A DNA stretch of 64,000 nucleotides from Natronoglomus mannanivorans (GCA_025517485.1 JAOPKB010000003.1:310001-374000); one strand, 5' to 3'. Positions 7,971 through 17,773 are shown, counted from the first letter of the stretch. Made by a program: numbers and translations. The notes: generated from the letters alone by a model not told the origin.

Positions 7971-9707
7971 ATGGTGAAACGAAGGACCGTTCTCAAGAAC
8001 GGGATCGTTATCGGAACGGCCGGCCTGGTTGGGCTGGGTGCCAGTGGCACAGTCACAGTCAGTGCGGATCCACTCGAGACGGACGACGAGCTCTCTGCGG
8101 AGACGTCGATAACCGTCAACGAGTTCGAGTCGACGGCGTATCCGGGCCAGAACGAACTCGAGGAGTGGTCCGAACACGTCGCGTTCGAAGACGCCTCGAT
8201 CACGGATGGCGTCCTTCGACTCGAGTACGACGACGGTGGCTTCCTCGCGAGCAACGTCATGGACGACCTCACCGAGTACTCGCATCTCGTTCTGGTCGTC
8301 CGCGGGGACGATGGCGGCGAGGAAGACGACATTCAACTCGAGGTCGGCAGCGTCGAGGGACTGCTCTCGGAGCTGACCGACGACACGATCGAGACGGAGT
8401 TCTCGCCGGTCGTGGTCGATCTCGAGGAGATCGGTGTCGATCGGTCGTTCGTCGACGACGTCCAGCTCAACTTCTGGCAGTACGGCAGCGGGGCCGTCGA
8501 GATCGAGGAGATCGCGTTCGTCGGCGGACTCGAGGACGATGGCGGTTCCGACTGGGAGAGCGATATTACGGGCGAGACGACCCTCGACGAGTTCTATCCG
8601 GAACACGAAGAAGAGGACGTCACGCGAGCCTGGACCGAGTATATCCCGGGCGATCTGAGCGGCGGACACGGAGGTGCCGGCTCGCAGGTCAACTGGCCCG
8701 ACGAGGAGAAGGCCGTCGAGTTCGACGTCGACCTCGACGCCATCCAGAACAAACACACGAATCAGGACGCCACGCTGACGTTCGACGAAATGGGGACGCA
8801 GGCACTCGGCCACGTCCAGCAGTACGAGGCCGAGGGGTTCCCCCGGCAGGCCAGCGCCAAGCTGTTGGCACGACTGTCCTTGCTCCCCGACGACACCGAG
8901 GAGTTGACCTACCACAACGAGCCCCAGGAGGTCTGGGACGAGACTGCGGGGCCGGTCGCGGCGACGAACGATCCCGACCAGCTCATTCAGGACCCGTGGC
9001 CACCGGACGCCCGTGACTACGTTCCCGATGAGGTCGCGATCCGCGACCGTGCCCACGACCAGCCCCAACACGAGGACCAGGAGGGGTGGACCACGGCCGA
9101 CAACCTTCCCGACGATCGGTACTACGACGACGACAACCCGATCCACGACATCGCAGACGGGATTCACCCGGCGACGGGTGACTCACTCGGCGGCGACGGT
9201 TTCACGGCCAACGCCCCGATGGAAGTCGAGGCGAAGATCCACGTCGAGAACGACGGCTTCTGGTATCAGGTTCTAAACTTCAAGAACACCAGTTCGGTTC
9301 CGTACCACCTCAACGCTGCAGTCGTCATGTGGATCGGACCCATGGGGGCGAACGGCGACCTGCGAACTGGCCACTACAACAACGAACAGCGCCCGCAGCC
9401 GGGCTACGGCCACCCACAGCGAGACATCATCACCGTCTCTCACGACGAGGAACGCGGTCTCGCCGCGTACGCCGTCCGCATCGCCTTCCACGACGAACCA
9501 TACAACATGCGCACTGCCTACCCGAACCAGCGCTGGAGCCTAGAGCAGGGAACGTCGAGACCCGAGGGCTACTTCGAGACGGCCGAGGAACGACAGGAAC
9601 TCGTCGACACGATGGCCGAGACCTGCCACGTCGAAATCGAGACCGACATGGACCGCAACGACGACCTGCTGGACGCGCTGGATCTGCGCAACCGGATGTC
9701 GAACTGA
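7971..9707 (+). CDS. exported protein: CBM-like module plus large unrecognised C-terminal module
   Basis: A 578-residue Tat-exported protein (KRRTVLKNG near residue 3). Residues about 47-186 are the same carbohydrate-binding-like jelly roll as in the genes at 2608 and 7030. The remaining ~390 residues (about 190-578) match no family I recognise. They are acidic and rich in His, Trp and Tyr, with a well-ordered central block (HVENDGFWYQVLNFKN, then VVMWIGPMGANG). This is the only complete exported protein in the island that lacks the dockerin-like domain. Its place between dockerin-bearing genes suggests a polysaccharide-directed activity or a structural role, but no function can be assigned from sequence. 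Confidence 0.8.
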   Translation: MVKRRTVLKNGIVIGTAGLVGLGASGTVTVSADPLETDDELSAETSITVNEFESTAYPGQNELEEWSEHVAFEDASITDGVLRLEYDDGGFLASNVMDDLTEYSHLVLVVRGDDGGEEDDIQLEVGSVEGLLSELTDDTIETEFSPVVVDLEEIGVDRSFVDDVQLNFWQYGSGAVEIEEIAFVGGLEDDGGSDWESDITGETTLDEFYPEHEEEDVTRAWTEYIPGDLSGGHGGAGSQVNWPDEEKAVEFDVDLDAIQNKHTNQDATLTFDEMGTQALGHVQQYEAEGFPRQASAKLLARLSLLPDDTEELTYHNEPQEVWDETAGPVAATNDPDQLIQDPWPPDARDYVPDEVAIRDRAHDQPQHEDQEGWTTADNLPDDRYYDDDNPIHDIADGIHPATGDSLGGDGFTANAPMEVEAKIHVENDGFWYQVLNFKNTSSVPYHLNAAVVMWIGPMGANGDLRTGHYNNEQRPQPGYGHPQRDIITVSHDEERGLAAYAVRIAFHDEPYNMRTAYPNQRWSLEQGTSRPEGYFETAEERQELVDTMAETCHVEIETDMDRNDDLLDALDLRNRMSN

Positions 9708-10011
9708 GCGTCTCGAGTCCCCAGGTCGAAATTCGAACTCGAAGCGAGTGATTCGTTTCAAACGATGATCTCTAGAAGAAAATTTTAATACTGTTCTGAG
9801 TATATTTACGTCAGATGGGGCTAACCCAGCGACGGCGAGAGATGTCGACACGCCACGAAAACCCGTCGATGGGTTTCGACCGCCGAACGGAGAGCGCAAG
9901 CAGTCGAATACGAATACACAGCGACGGTACGACCGACGGATGCCCCTTCAGTTGGGACGATAGTCGTCCTCGGCCCGGCTTACAGTCACATCATTTCAGA
10001 CACACCAAACC
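9708..10011. other. intergenic region with distant AT-rich promoter
   Basis: Around 9779-9808 lies an AT-rich block with two TATA-like elements (ttttaata and gagtatatt), some 200 bases before the mannanase start. Either the mannanase message has an unusually long leader, or a weaker promoter nearer the gene is used. A 66-codon frame at 9815-10015 fills the leader but has the composition of a shadow frame (rich in Arg, Ser and His) and is not called. Confidence 0.4.
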
Positions 10012-11520
10012 ATGACGTCGACAAATCACACGAACACGAACACGAACACGGACGCGACGGAGGACAAGAACGATGATACAGGCGCACTCGCGACGGGACG
10101 TCGCCGATTCATGAAGACAGTCGGGGCCGGTGCGCTCGTCGGCTCGCTCGGCCTCGGCTCGACGACGGGAGCGGCGAGTGCCGATATGGATTCGTTCGTC
10201 GAGACGGACGGAACGGAGTTCGTCGTCGACGGCGAACCGGTCTACTTCAACGGGACGAACAACTTCTGGATCACCGACGACTCCGCGATGAGCGAAGGGC
10301 GCATCGACGACTGTTTCCAGCTGTTCGCCGATCTGGGGATCGACCTCGTTCGAATGTGGGCCCACGGCGAAGCCAAAGAGGGGCCACTCACCCTCCAACC
10401 CGAGCCCGGAGAACACAACGAGGAGGCCCTCGAGCTCCACGACTACGCGATCGAGACCGCCAAAGAACACGGCATTCGACTCATCGTCTGTCTCGTCGAC
10501 AACTGGGAGCACGAAGGCGGGATGCTCCAGTACGCCGAGTGGACCGGCGGGAGCAGTCGCGAGCACTTCTACACGGACGACGAGGCTCGCGACCTCTACA
10601 TGAACCACGTCGAGACGATCGTCACGCGAGAGAACTCGATTTCGGGCGTCGAGTGGCGCAACGACCCCACGATCATGATGTGGGAACTCGCCAACGAGCC
10701 CCGACTCGAGGGCGACGACACCGAAGACGGCGGCGATTTCGAACGCGGTGACGTCGGCGAGCACCGGGAGATCCTCGGAAACTGGTTCACCGACATGTCC
10801 GCGTACATCAAAGACCTCGACGACAACCACCTCGTCTCGACGGGGTCGGAAGGTCACTACTACGGTCACTGGAGCGACGACTACCCCTACGGCGACTGGG
10901 ACGGCCAGGACTACATCGAGCACCACGCGATCGACACGATCGACGCCGCGTCGTTCCACTGGTATCCCGACCACTGGGACATGGAGCTCGATCACGGCAC
11001 CCAGTGGATCACCGAACACGTCGAGGACGCCCACCAACAACTCGGCAAGCCGGCCTATCTCGGCGAGTTCAACGTCAACATCGACAACGGCCTCGAGACG
11101 CGAAACGAGTACCTCGAGGAGTGGTACGACGTCGCCGACGAGGTCGACGCCAACGCCGTCTTGCCGTGGCAGGTCGTCCTCGACGACACCGACGACCACG
11201 ACGGCTTCCAGCTCTATCAGGACGAGTCCGGCTACCTCATCGAGAACTACGCGGAGGTCGTCGCAGCGAAGAGCGGCGGTTCGAACGGTGGATCCGGCGA
11301 CGAGCCACCAGCGATCGACGGGACCGTTCCCCAAGACACCACCGGCGACGGCCTCTCCAACGACTTCACTGGGAGTGGATCGACGACCACGACCGACGTG
11401 AACGTCTTCTTCGAGAACGTCGATAATCCGGACGTCGCCGACTATCCCCAGTACTACGACTTCGATGGCAACGGCCAGGTGAGCGTCACCGACGTCGTCG
11501 AACTCTTCGAGTCGATCTAG
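10012..11520 (+). CDS. exported GH5_7 beta-mannanase-like enzyme with dockerin-like domain
   Basis: A 502-residue secreted enzyme resembling GH5 subfamily 7 endo-beta-1,4-mannanases. The N-terminus carries a simple TN-repeat tract, then Tat motif GRRRFMKTVG (residues 29-38). The catalytic domain (about 60-415) shows YFNGTNNFWI near its start, acid/base motif MWELANEPR (Glu 229), and nucleophile motif YLGEFNVN (Glu 352). The dockerin-like domain occupies about 440-502. The next gene is a paralogue in tandem, 215 bases downstream. Probable role is endo-cleavage of mannan or glucomannan outside the cell, to complement the endoglucanases. Confidence 0.9.
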   Translation: MTSTNHTNTNTNTDATEDKNDDTGALATGRRRFMKTVGAGALVGSLGLGSTTGAASADMDSFVETDGTEFVVDGEPVYFNGTNNFWITDDSAMSEGRIDDCFQLFADLGIDLVRMWAHGEAKEGPLTLQPEPGEHNEEALELHDYAIETAKEHGIRLIVCLVDNWEHEGGMLQYAEWTGGSSREHFYTDDEARDLYMNHVETIVTRENSISGVEWRNDPTIMMWELANEPRLEGDDTEDGGDFERGDVGEHREILGNWFTDMSAYIKDLDDNHLVSTGSEGHYYGHWSDDYPYGDWDGQDYIEHHAIDTIDAASFHWYPDHWDMELDHGTQWITEHVEDAHQQLGKPAYLGEFNVNIDNGLETRNEYLEEWYDVADEVDANAVLPWQVVLDDTDDHDGFQLYQDESGYLIENYAEVVAAKSGGSNGGSGDEPPAIDGTVPQDTTGDGLSNDFTGSGSTTTTDVNVFFENVDNPDVADYPQYYDFDGNGQVSVTDVVELFESI

Positions 11521-11735
11521 GCGACTCGAGGTCGCGACGCTGTGCATCTGGATGTTCGACAGCCTCTCAGACTCTCGAGCCACCGATTCTTCGAGTCGTC
11601 TCGTCCGGGTCGTGTCGGACTCTCGAGTTCGTTAGCAGGATGTCGATCGATTCCGACACTCGTCACCGAGATCTGGGAGGAACGGGAGCAGGACACAGTA
11701 GACGGAACACGGAAGATGAAACACGGAACGCAACC

Positions 11736-14078
11736 ATGACAGAAAAACACGAACCGACACGACAGACGGACGAACCGACGACTGAAACGACCACGAATGG
11801 CCAGTACGGGACGACACGACGACGGGATTTCCTGAAGACAGTCGGAGCAGGCGCGCTCGTCGGCACGCTGGGAACGACGACCGCCAGCGCAGCGCCCGAG
11901 ATGACCGACTTCGTCGAAACAGATGGGACGGACTTCGTTCTGAACGGACGGCCGATCTACTTCAACGGGACGAATAACTTCTGGATCTCTGATAACCACG
12001 CCGACAGGCAACGTGTCGACGACCTGATCGAGCTGTTCGACGAGCTCGGAGTCGACATGCTGCGAACGTGGGCCCACTGTGCGGGTGGGGACGGACACTG
12101 CATCCAGCCAGAACTCGGTGTCTACGACGAGGCAGGCCTCCAGCACCTCGATTACATCGTCGCGAAGGCGAAGCAACACGGGATCAGGCTCGTCTTCGGA
12201 CTGGCGGACAACTGGGACCACGACGGCGGGATTCCACAGTACATCGAGTGGATCGACGACCTCGAGGATCGCGGCGACTTCTACACGACCGAGGCCGGCC
12301 GAGAAGCCTATCGGAACCACGTCGAGACGATCCTCACCCGAACGAACACGATCACGGGGATCGAGTACCGCAACGAGCCCGCCATCGCGATGTGGGAACT
12401 GTGTAACGAACCGCGTCTCGAGTCAGACGACGCGGCGAACGTCGACGATCCGCAGGCGGCACTCCACGATTGGTTCGCGGACATGTCTGCCTATATCAAA
12501 GAACTCGACTCGAATCACCTGGTATCGACCGGTTCAGAGGGCTTTTACACCGAACCGGACGGCGAGAACTGGATGTACGACGACTGGACGGGGTCGGACT
12601 ACGTCGAGAACCACTCGATCGAGACGATCGACGCCTGTTCGTTCCACATGTACCCCCACTGGTGGCCGGGACTCGGTATCGAGGGGCACTTCGAGGAAGA
12701 CGACTTCGTGACCTGCGTCGAGTGGATCCAACAACACGTCGTCGATGCCCACGAAGAGATCGGGAAACCCGCCTACTGCGGTGAGTTCAACGTCAACGCC
12801 GAGCAGGGACTCGCGGTCAGAAACGAAGCACTCGAGCGGTGGTACGACACGTTCGACGAGTACGACGTCGACGCCACCCTGCCCTGGCAGCTCGTTCTCG
12901 AGGATACCGACGACCACGACGGGTTCCAGATCTATCCCAGCGAGTCCGGACACATCGTCGAATCCTACGGCGATGTCGTCGCGGCGAAGACCGGCGGCAC
13001 CGACGGCGGACCGATCGCCGACGCCGTCTCGCCCGAGACGCTCCGCGTCGGCGAGACGGGCGAGTTCAGCGCGGCCTACTCTACGAGTGGCGGGCAGAGG
13101 ACCGCAAGCTACGAGTGGGCCTTCGGCGACGGTTCGACGGCGACCGGTGAACTCGTCGGGCACGCGTTCGACGACACCGGCGAGTACGAGGTGACGCTCA
13201 CGGTGACCGACGACGGTGGTGCGAGCGCCACGAACACCGAGGCGGTCACGGTCGAAGGGATTCCGGAGAACTCGTTCGTCGTCGAAGGTGCCGGCAGACA
13301 GGTCCACGAGGACACGAACGAGTTCCACGTCGCCTACGGAACGCAGACGGGCGACTTCGTCGTCGAAGCGAAGGTCGCGACGATGAACTCGACCGATCCG
13401 TCGGCCCAAGCCGGGATTGTGGCGCTGGCGGATCTCGAGGCCGACGGCGCGATCGGCGGCGTCGCCGTCTCGCCGAGCGAGGGAACCGAACTCGTCCGGG
13501 CGTACGACGAGACGACGGCGACCTGGCGCCAACGGCTGCGCGACGATCGGGCCCCGCCGCTGTGGCTCAGACTCGAGCGCACCGGCGACGTCGTCACGGG
13601 CTACGCCTCCGAGGACGGAGAGAACTGGACGGAACTCGAGAGCGGGCAGGTCGACTTCGACGAGGAGGTGTTCCTCGGGCTGTTCGTCAGCAGCAACTCG
13701 GCTGGCGATCGCTGTACGGTGCAGTTCGACGACGTTGCCTGGCTCGCCGCTCAGGACTGGGCGCACACTGACGTTGGCGCCGTCGAGGTTCCCGGAAATG
13801 CGACGGCTGGGATCGGTGAGGCTGGTGGTGGTGGTGAAAATGGTGACGACAACGGTGACGAACCACCGACGGTCGGCGACTACGAACCCACCGACACGAC
13901 CGGTGACGGCCTCTCCAACGACTTCACCGGGAGTGGACAGACGACGACCACAGACGTGAACGTCTTCTTCGAGCACGTCGACGATCCCGCTGTCACGGAG
14001 TATCCCCAGTACTATGATTTCGACGGCAACGGCCAGGTGAGCGTCACCGACGTCGTCGAGTTGTTTGAGTCGATCTAG
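11736..14078 (+). CDS. exported GH5_7 beta-mannanase-like enzyme with PKD, LamG-like and dockerin-like domains
   Basis: A 780-residue paralogue of the preceding mannanase with extra C-terminal modules. Tat motif TRRRDFLKTVG (about 27-37). GH5_7 domain about 52-420 with MWELCNEPR (Glu 225) and YCGEFNVN (Glu 350). PKD domain about 425-508 (YEWAFGDGS, then HAFDDTGEYEVTLTV). A DUF1349/LamG-like jelly roll follows at about 512-670, then a Gly/Asn/Asp linker and the dockerin-like domain (about 715-780). I chose the ATG at 11736 over the in-frame ATG at 11640 because it gives a normal Tat n-region. No AT-rich promoter lies in the short gap, so co-transcription with the upstream mannanase is likely. 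Confidence 0.88.
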   Translation: MTEKHEPTRQTDEPTTETTTNGQYGTTRRRDFLKTVGAGALVGTLGTTTASAAPEMTDFVETDGTDFVLNGRPIYFNGTNNFWISDNHADRQRVDDLIELFDELGVDMLRTWAHCAGGDGHCIQPELGVYDEAGLQHLDYIVAKAKQHGIRLVFGLADNWDHDGGIPQYIEWIDDLEDRGDFYTTEAGREAYRNHVETILTRTNTITGIEYRNEPAIAMWELCNEPRLESDDAANVDDPQAALHDWFADMSAYIKELDSNHLVSTGSEGFYTEPDGENWMYDDWTGSDYVENHSIETIDACSFHMYPHWWPGLGIEGHFEEDDFVTCVEWIQQHVVDAHEEIGKPAYCGEFNVNAEQGLAVRNEALERWYDTFDEYDVDATLPWQLVLEDTDDHDGFQIYPSESGHIVESYGDVVAAKTGGTDGGPIADAVSPETLRVGETGEFSAAYSTSGGQRTASYEWAFGDGSTATGELVGHAFDDTGEYEVTLTVTDDGGASATNTEAVTVEGIPENSFVVEGAGRQVHEDTNEFHVAYGTQTGDFVVEAKVATMNSTDPSAQAGIVALADLEADGAIGGVAVSPSEGTELVRAYDETTATWRQRLRDDRAPPLWLRLERTGDVVTGYASEDGENWTELESGQVDFDEEVFLGLFVSSNSAGDRCTVQFDDVAWLAAQDWAHTDVGAVEVPGNATAGIGEAGGGGENGDDNGDEPPTVGDYEPTDTTGDGLSNDFTGSGQTTTTDVNVFFEHVDDPAVTEYPQYYDFDGNGQVSVTDVVELFESI

Positions 14079-14306
14079 GCGACTCGAGACAGCGACGTTC
14101 CGATCGACGTGGTCCGACGGGCTGTGCCCGTCGAGCGACCGATGGATTCACACTGGTCGAATCGATTTCGGTGGCACCTCGATCGAATCGTTCGCGAGAT
14201 ATCCGAGGCCATCGGAGACGAATTCGACACGTCTCGAATCGGGCGATCGTGGAGGAGTCGACGGTCGGTGTGATTCTCAACACTATAATATATGATCCGA
14301 ATAGAG

Positions 14307-14315
14307 TAAATATTA
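14307..14315 (+). promoter_or_regulatory. probable TATA box of the GH5 gene at 14342
   Basis: taaatatta lies 27-35 bases upstream of the ATG, in the AT-rich segment 14281-14330. Confidence 0.5.
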
Positions 14316-14341
14316 TCTCGTATTGTTTCGATGTGTAGTCT

Positions 14342-16822
14342 ATGGCAGAACGGATCGAGCGGAGTGGCAATAGCCAATCGAGGGGCGAGGAGAGAGCGGA
14401 GAGTTACGCGACGCGTCGGACGTTCCTGAAAGCAGCCGGGGTCGGGGCCGGTGGACTCGCACTCGGCGGCGTTCCCGGAACGGTCTCGGCGAACGGTGTC
14501 CCGACGCCGCGACTCCAGACCGACGGCAAGTGGATCACGGACCCGCTCGGAAACGAGGTGAAACTCCGCGGGTTCGCGACGGCCAGTCTGGACTACATCG
14601 CCTACGACTGGTATCCGTGGTCGGTCAGGGAGATCCTCGAGATGGCGACCGATCACGAAGCGGGCTGGCATCCCAATCACGTCCGACTCCCCTGCGAGAA
14701 GGAGGGAATCGACGAGTACGGCGGCATCGAGCCGTTCGTCGAGGAGGTGCTCCGGCCGGCGGTCGACTACCTCGCCGCGAGGAACGTCTACGCGATGATC
14801 GACTTCCACCTCATTCGGCCCTACACGCAGGCGGCGACCGAGGACTACAACGAGGCCGAAGATGCGGAGCTGGAGCCGATCGACGACGTAATACGTGAGT
14901 TCTGGAACGTCGTCGCGCCCGAGTTCGCCGACGACGAGCACGTCCTCTACGAGCTGTTCAACGAACCGACCTACCCGCTGCAGTGGGGCGAGTATGGACA
15001 GACGGTCGACCGCGAGGAGTCTTGGCTGCTCTGGCGTGACGTCGCCCAGCCGTGGGTCGACCTCGTCCGCGAGCACGCACCGGAGACACCGATCGTCATC
15101 GGCTCGCCCGACTGGACCTCCGAGACGCAGTTCGCGCCGGCGTATCCATTCGATGGCGAGAACCTGATCTACGCCAGCCACATCTACCCCGCGAACGGCC
15201 AGCCCGACGAGTTCGACGAGGAGTACGGCGACCCCGCAGAGGAGGTGCCCGTGGTCGTCACCGAGTTCGGCTGGGACCCCGACGGCGGTCAGATCGACGG
15301 CGCGACGACCGCCGAGTGGGGCGCGCCCTTCCGCGAGTGGGCCGAGTCCTACGAGAACATGGGCTGGACGGCGTGGTGTTTCGACGACTCGTGGGCCCCC
15401 GCGATGTTCGAGTCACCGCCGGACAACCCCCAGCAAGGGGCGGGCCGCCCCTGGGCGCTCAAGGACGACGAGAATCAACACGGCGGCTACATCAAGTCGT
15501 GGCTCGAGGAGACGAAAGACGAGCTGGTTCCGGAGTCGCCGGTCGGAGACGACGTCCCGCCGAACCCACCGGCGGACGTCGGCGTCGTCGACGCAGGCGA
15601 AGTCAACGCCCAGATCGGCTGGGAGCCAGCGACGGATCCGGGCGAAGCCGGCCTCTCTCACTACGAGATTTTCCTCGAGGGCGACCACCAGGGACTGGTC
15701 CTCCCGAGCGAGGAGCTGACGGCGTCGCTGTCGGGACTGGAGCCGAACTCGAGCTACGAGGTTTCGGTCGTGGCCGTAGACAACGTGGACAACGAGTCCG
15801 ACCCTGCCACGGTGACGGTCGAGACGATCCCCTACGGCAGTGCGCAGACACCGTTCGACGGCCCGAACGCGGTTCCCGGACGGCTGCCGGCCGAAGACTT
15901 CGACGCGGGTGGGCAGGGAATCGCCCACTACAGCACCACGGCCGAAGCCGCGACCGACGTCGACTACCGCGAGAGCGAGACGAGCGTCACGCTCGAGGAG
16001 TCTGGCGAGACGGGCTACAACATCGGGCACATCAACGCCGGCGAGTGGTGGGAGTACACCGTCGACGTCGAAGGACCCGGAACCTACGATCTCACGGTTC
16101 GGGTCGCCAACGGCTCGAACGCGACCTACGACCCGGCGCTCAGCGTCCACGTCGACCGGGAGGCGGTCGCGAGCACCGTCGTGTGGCCGACGGGCGAGTG
16201 GGACGAGTTCACGGAAATCCGCGTCGGGAGCGTCGATCTCTCGGCCGGCGAGCACATCGTCCGCGTGGTCGCCGAGTCCGGCGGCTGGAACTTCGACTGG
16301 ATCGAGTTCGACGGTGAACCCGGCGACGCACCTGATCCAAAGGAGCCGACAGCACCCGAAGACGTGGACGTCGTCGAGACCACCGCGACGTCGATCGAAC
16401 TGCACTGGGAGGCGGTTCCCGAGGCCGAGTCCTACAACGTCTCCCTCGAGGGGTCCCTCACAGAGCAGGTCACGGAATCGCAGGTGGTGATCGAGGATCT
16501 CGAGCCCGACACGACCTACGAGCTCGGCGTGTCGTCGGTTGCCGGAGAAGCGGAATCAGACTCCGAGACGGTCACTGTCAGTACCCTGCCAGCGGATGGC
16601 GAGGGACCGCCGGCGATCGACGGGACACAGCCCGCGGACACGACCGGCGACGGGCTGTACAACGATATTACGGGCAGCGGCTCGACGACGACGACCGACG
16701 TGAACGTGTTCTTCGAGCACGTCGACGACCCCGCGGTCGCGGAGTATCCCCAGTACTACGATTTCGACGGCAACGGCCAGGTGAGCGTGACCGACGTCGT
16801 CGAGTTGTTCGAGAGTCTCTGA
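14342..16822 (+). CDS. exported GH5 endoglucanase-like enzyme with FN3, CBM6-like, FN3 and dockerin-like domains
   Basis: An 826-residue secreted multimodular GH5 enzyme. Tat motif TRRTFLKAAG (about 24-33). Catalytic barrel about 50-385 with LFNEPTYPL (Glu 208) and VTEFGWDP (Glu 308). FN3 about 405-496. CBM6-like jelly roll about 503-660 (HINAGEWWEYTVDV, then VVAESGGWNFDWIEF), a family that binds beta-glucans or xylans. A second FN3 lies at about 665-748 and the dockerin-like domain at about 762-826. The catalytic part is the closest paralogue of the gene at 5365. The CBM6-like module occurs only once in the window. Confidence 0.9.
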   Translation: MAERIERSGNSQSRGEERAESYATRRTFLKAAGVGAGGLALGGVPGTVSANGVPTPRLQTDGKWITDPLGNEVKLRGFATASLDYIAYDWYPWSVREILEMATDHEAGWHPNHVRLPCEKEGIDEYGGIEPFVEEVLRPAVDYLAARNVYAMIDFHLIRPYTQAATEDYNEAEDAELEPIDDVIREFWNVVAPEFADDEHVLYELFNEPTYPLQWGEYGQTVDREESWLLWRDVAQPWVDLVREHAPETPIVIGSPDWTSETQFAPAYPFDGENLIYASHIYPANGQPDEFDEEYGDPAEEVPVVVTEFGWDPDGGQIDGATTAEWGAPFREWAESYENMGWTAWCFDDSWAPAMFESPPDNPQQGAGRPWALKDDENQHGGYIKSWLEETKDELVPESPVGDDVPPNPPADVGVVDAGEVNAQIGWEPATDPGEAGLSHYEIFLEGDHQGLVLPSEELTASLSGLEPNSSYEVSVVAVDNVDNESDPATVTVETIPYGSAQTPFDGPNAVPGRLPAEDFDAGGQGIAHYSTTAEAATDVDYRESETSVTLEESGETGYNIGHINAGEWWEYTVDVEGPGTYDLTVRVANGSNATYDPALSVHVDREAVASTVVWPTGEWDEFTEIRVGSVDLSAGEHIVRVVAESGGWNFDWIEFDGEPGDAPDPKEPTAPEDVDVVETTATSIELHWEAVPEAESYNVSLEGSLTEQVTESQVVIEDLEPDTTYELGVSSVAGEAESDSETVTVSTLPADGEGPPAIDGTQPADTTGDGLYNDITGSGSTTTTDVNVFFEHVDDPAVAEYPQYYDFDGNGQVSVTDVVELFESL

Positions 16823-17530
16823 GACGCTCGAGGCAGAATCTCGAGTCACGTTCACGTACTCGGACTCGAACCGAACCCGAACAGCCCCATTTCGATCGGA
16901 ACGTGGGCGATGGACGTCCCCCGGAATCACGCGTCGGGATCCGCGACGGGTGGAGACACCGAGTGCGGTGGGCGGTACTCGAGTGATCGACGGCGACGAG
17001 CGAAACGGACGGTTGGATCGCACCGAGCGAGTGAGCACTAGATGAGAGTTGACGAACACATACATACATTGTCCATTACACACAAACATAACATATCTGT
17101 TTGTTCCTCCGAGATCGGCTCACTCGCGGGTCGTTTGGGGTGAATAGTGAACAGACAGCCGATCTTCTATGGAGGACTTCCGTATCCTGCATCCGATGCC
17201 GACTCGAGAGGAAGTATCGTACGATTCGTCCAGCTCCGGCAGTAATTGACGGGCCAGAGCGGTGATCGAAGCAAACTATCGGTTCAAATCCGCGATAGAG
17301 CACTATTCAATACTGTATTCAATCGTTGTTTGGAACACGTAATCTCTTCACCTCCCAAATAACTCATAATTCATACATACATTTGAAAGTGGTAATTCTT
17401 CGAAACGGCTGGCCAGATAACGGCCACACCTCGTCGTCGCTGTCGGTGATCCGAGACGGGCCTCGAGGTGGAGTCGACGACCGTCGAAACGGCTACCGGC
17501 CCAATCGATCCGGATCGAACGGGCTCGTCG
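16823..17530. other. gene-free boundary of the polysaccharide-degradation island
   Basis: About 700 bases with no supported gene on either strand, markedly AT-richer than its surroundings at 17040-17100 and 17280-17400. The string atacatacatt occurs in both AT-rich blocks (near 17060 and 17372). The stretch lies at the tail-to-tail junction between the + strand island and the first minus-strand gene. It may be the decayed right edge of the island, but no insertion sequence or attachment site can be recognised. Confidence 0.5.
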
Positions 17531-17773
17531 CTATCGGCGCATCTCCGCGTCGACGGCCGTCCGGATCGCTCGAGCGAGGCCGAGGACGGCGAGAAAGCTG
17601 CCGGCGGCGACGATCGCGACGAAGAGGGCGACCCCGAGTGCTCGCGCGCCGAACGCCGAGTGAGCGAACAGCGGCGTGACGAATCGGTAGCCGAAGACGA
17701 CGAGCAGAACGCCGGCGGAGAGCCGAAGCGAGGCCCGCCAGTACGACCCGTACTCCTCGGGTGAGAGGTTCAT
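17531..17773 (-). CDS. small two-helix membrane protein
   Basis: An 80-residue protein starting MNLSPEEYGSYWRASLRL, with two hydrophobic segments (about 17-32 and 42-66) and a short charged tail. The ATG at 17773 was chosen over a longer frame start at 17911 because the added residues have no sense of a protein and would overlap the divergent gene. It resembles unnamed small haloarchaeal membrane proteins; no function can be given. Confidence 0.65.
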   Translation of the reverse strand: MNLSPEEYGSYWRASLRLSAGVLLVVFGYRFVTPLFAHSAFGARALGVALFVAIVAAGSFLAVLGLARAIRTAVDAEMRR

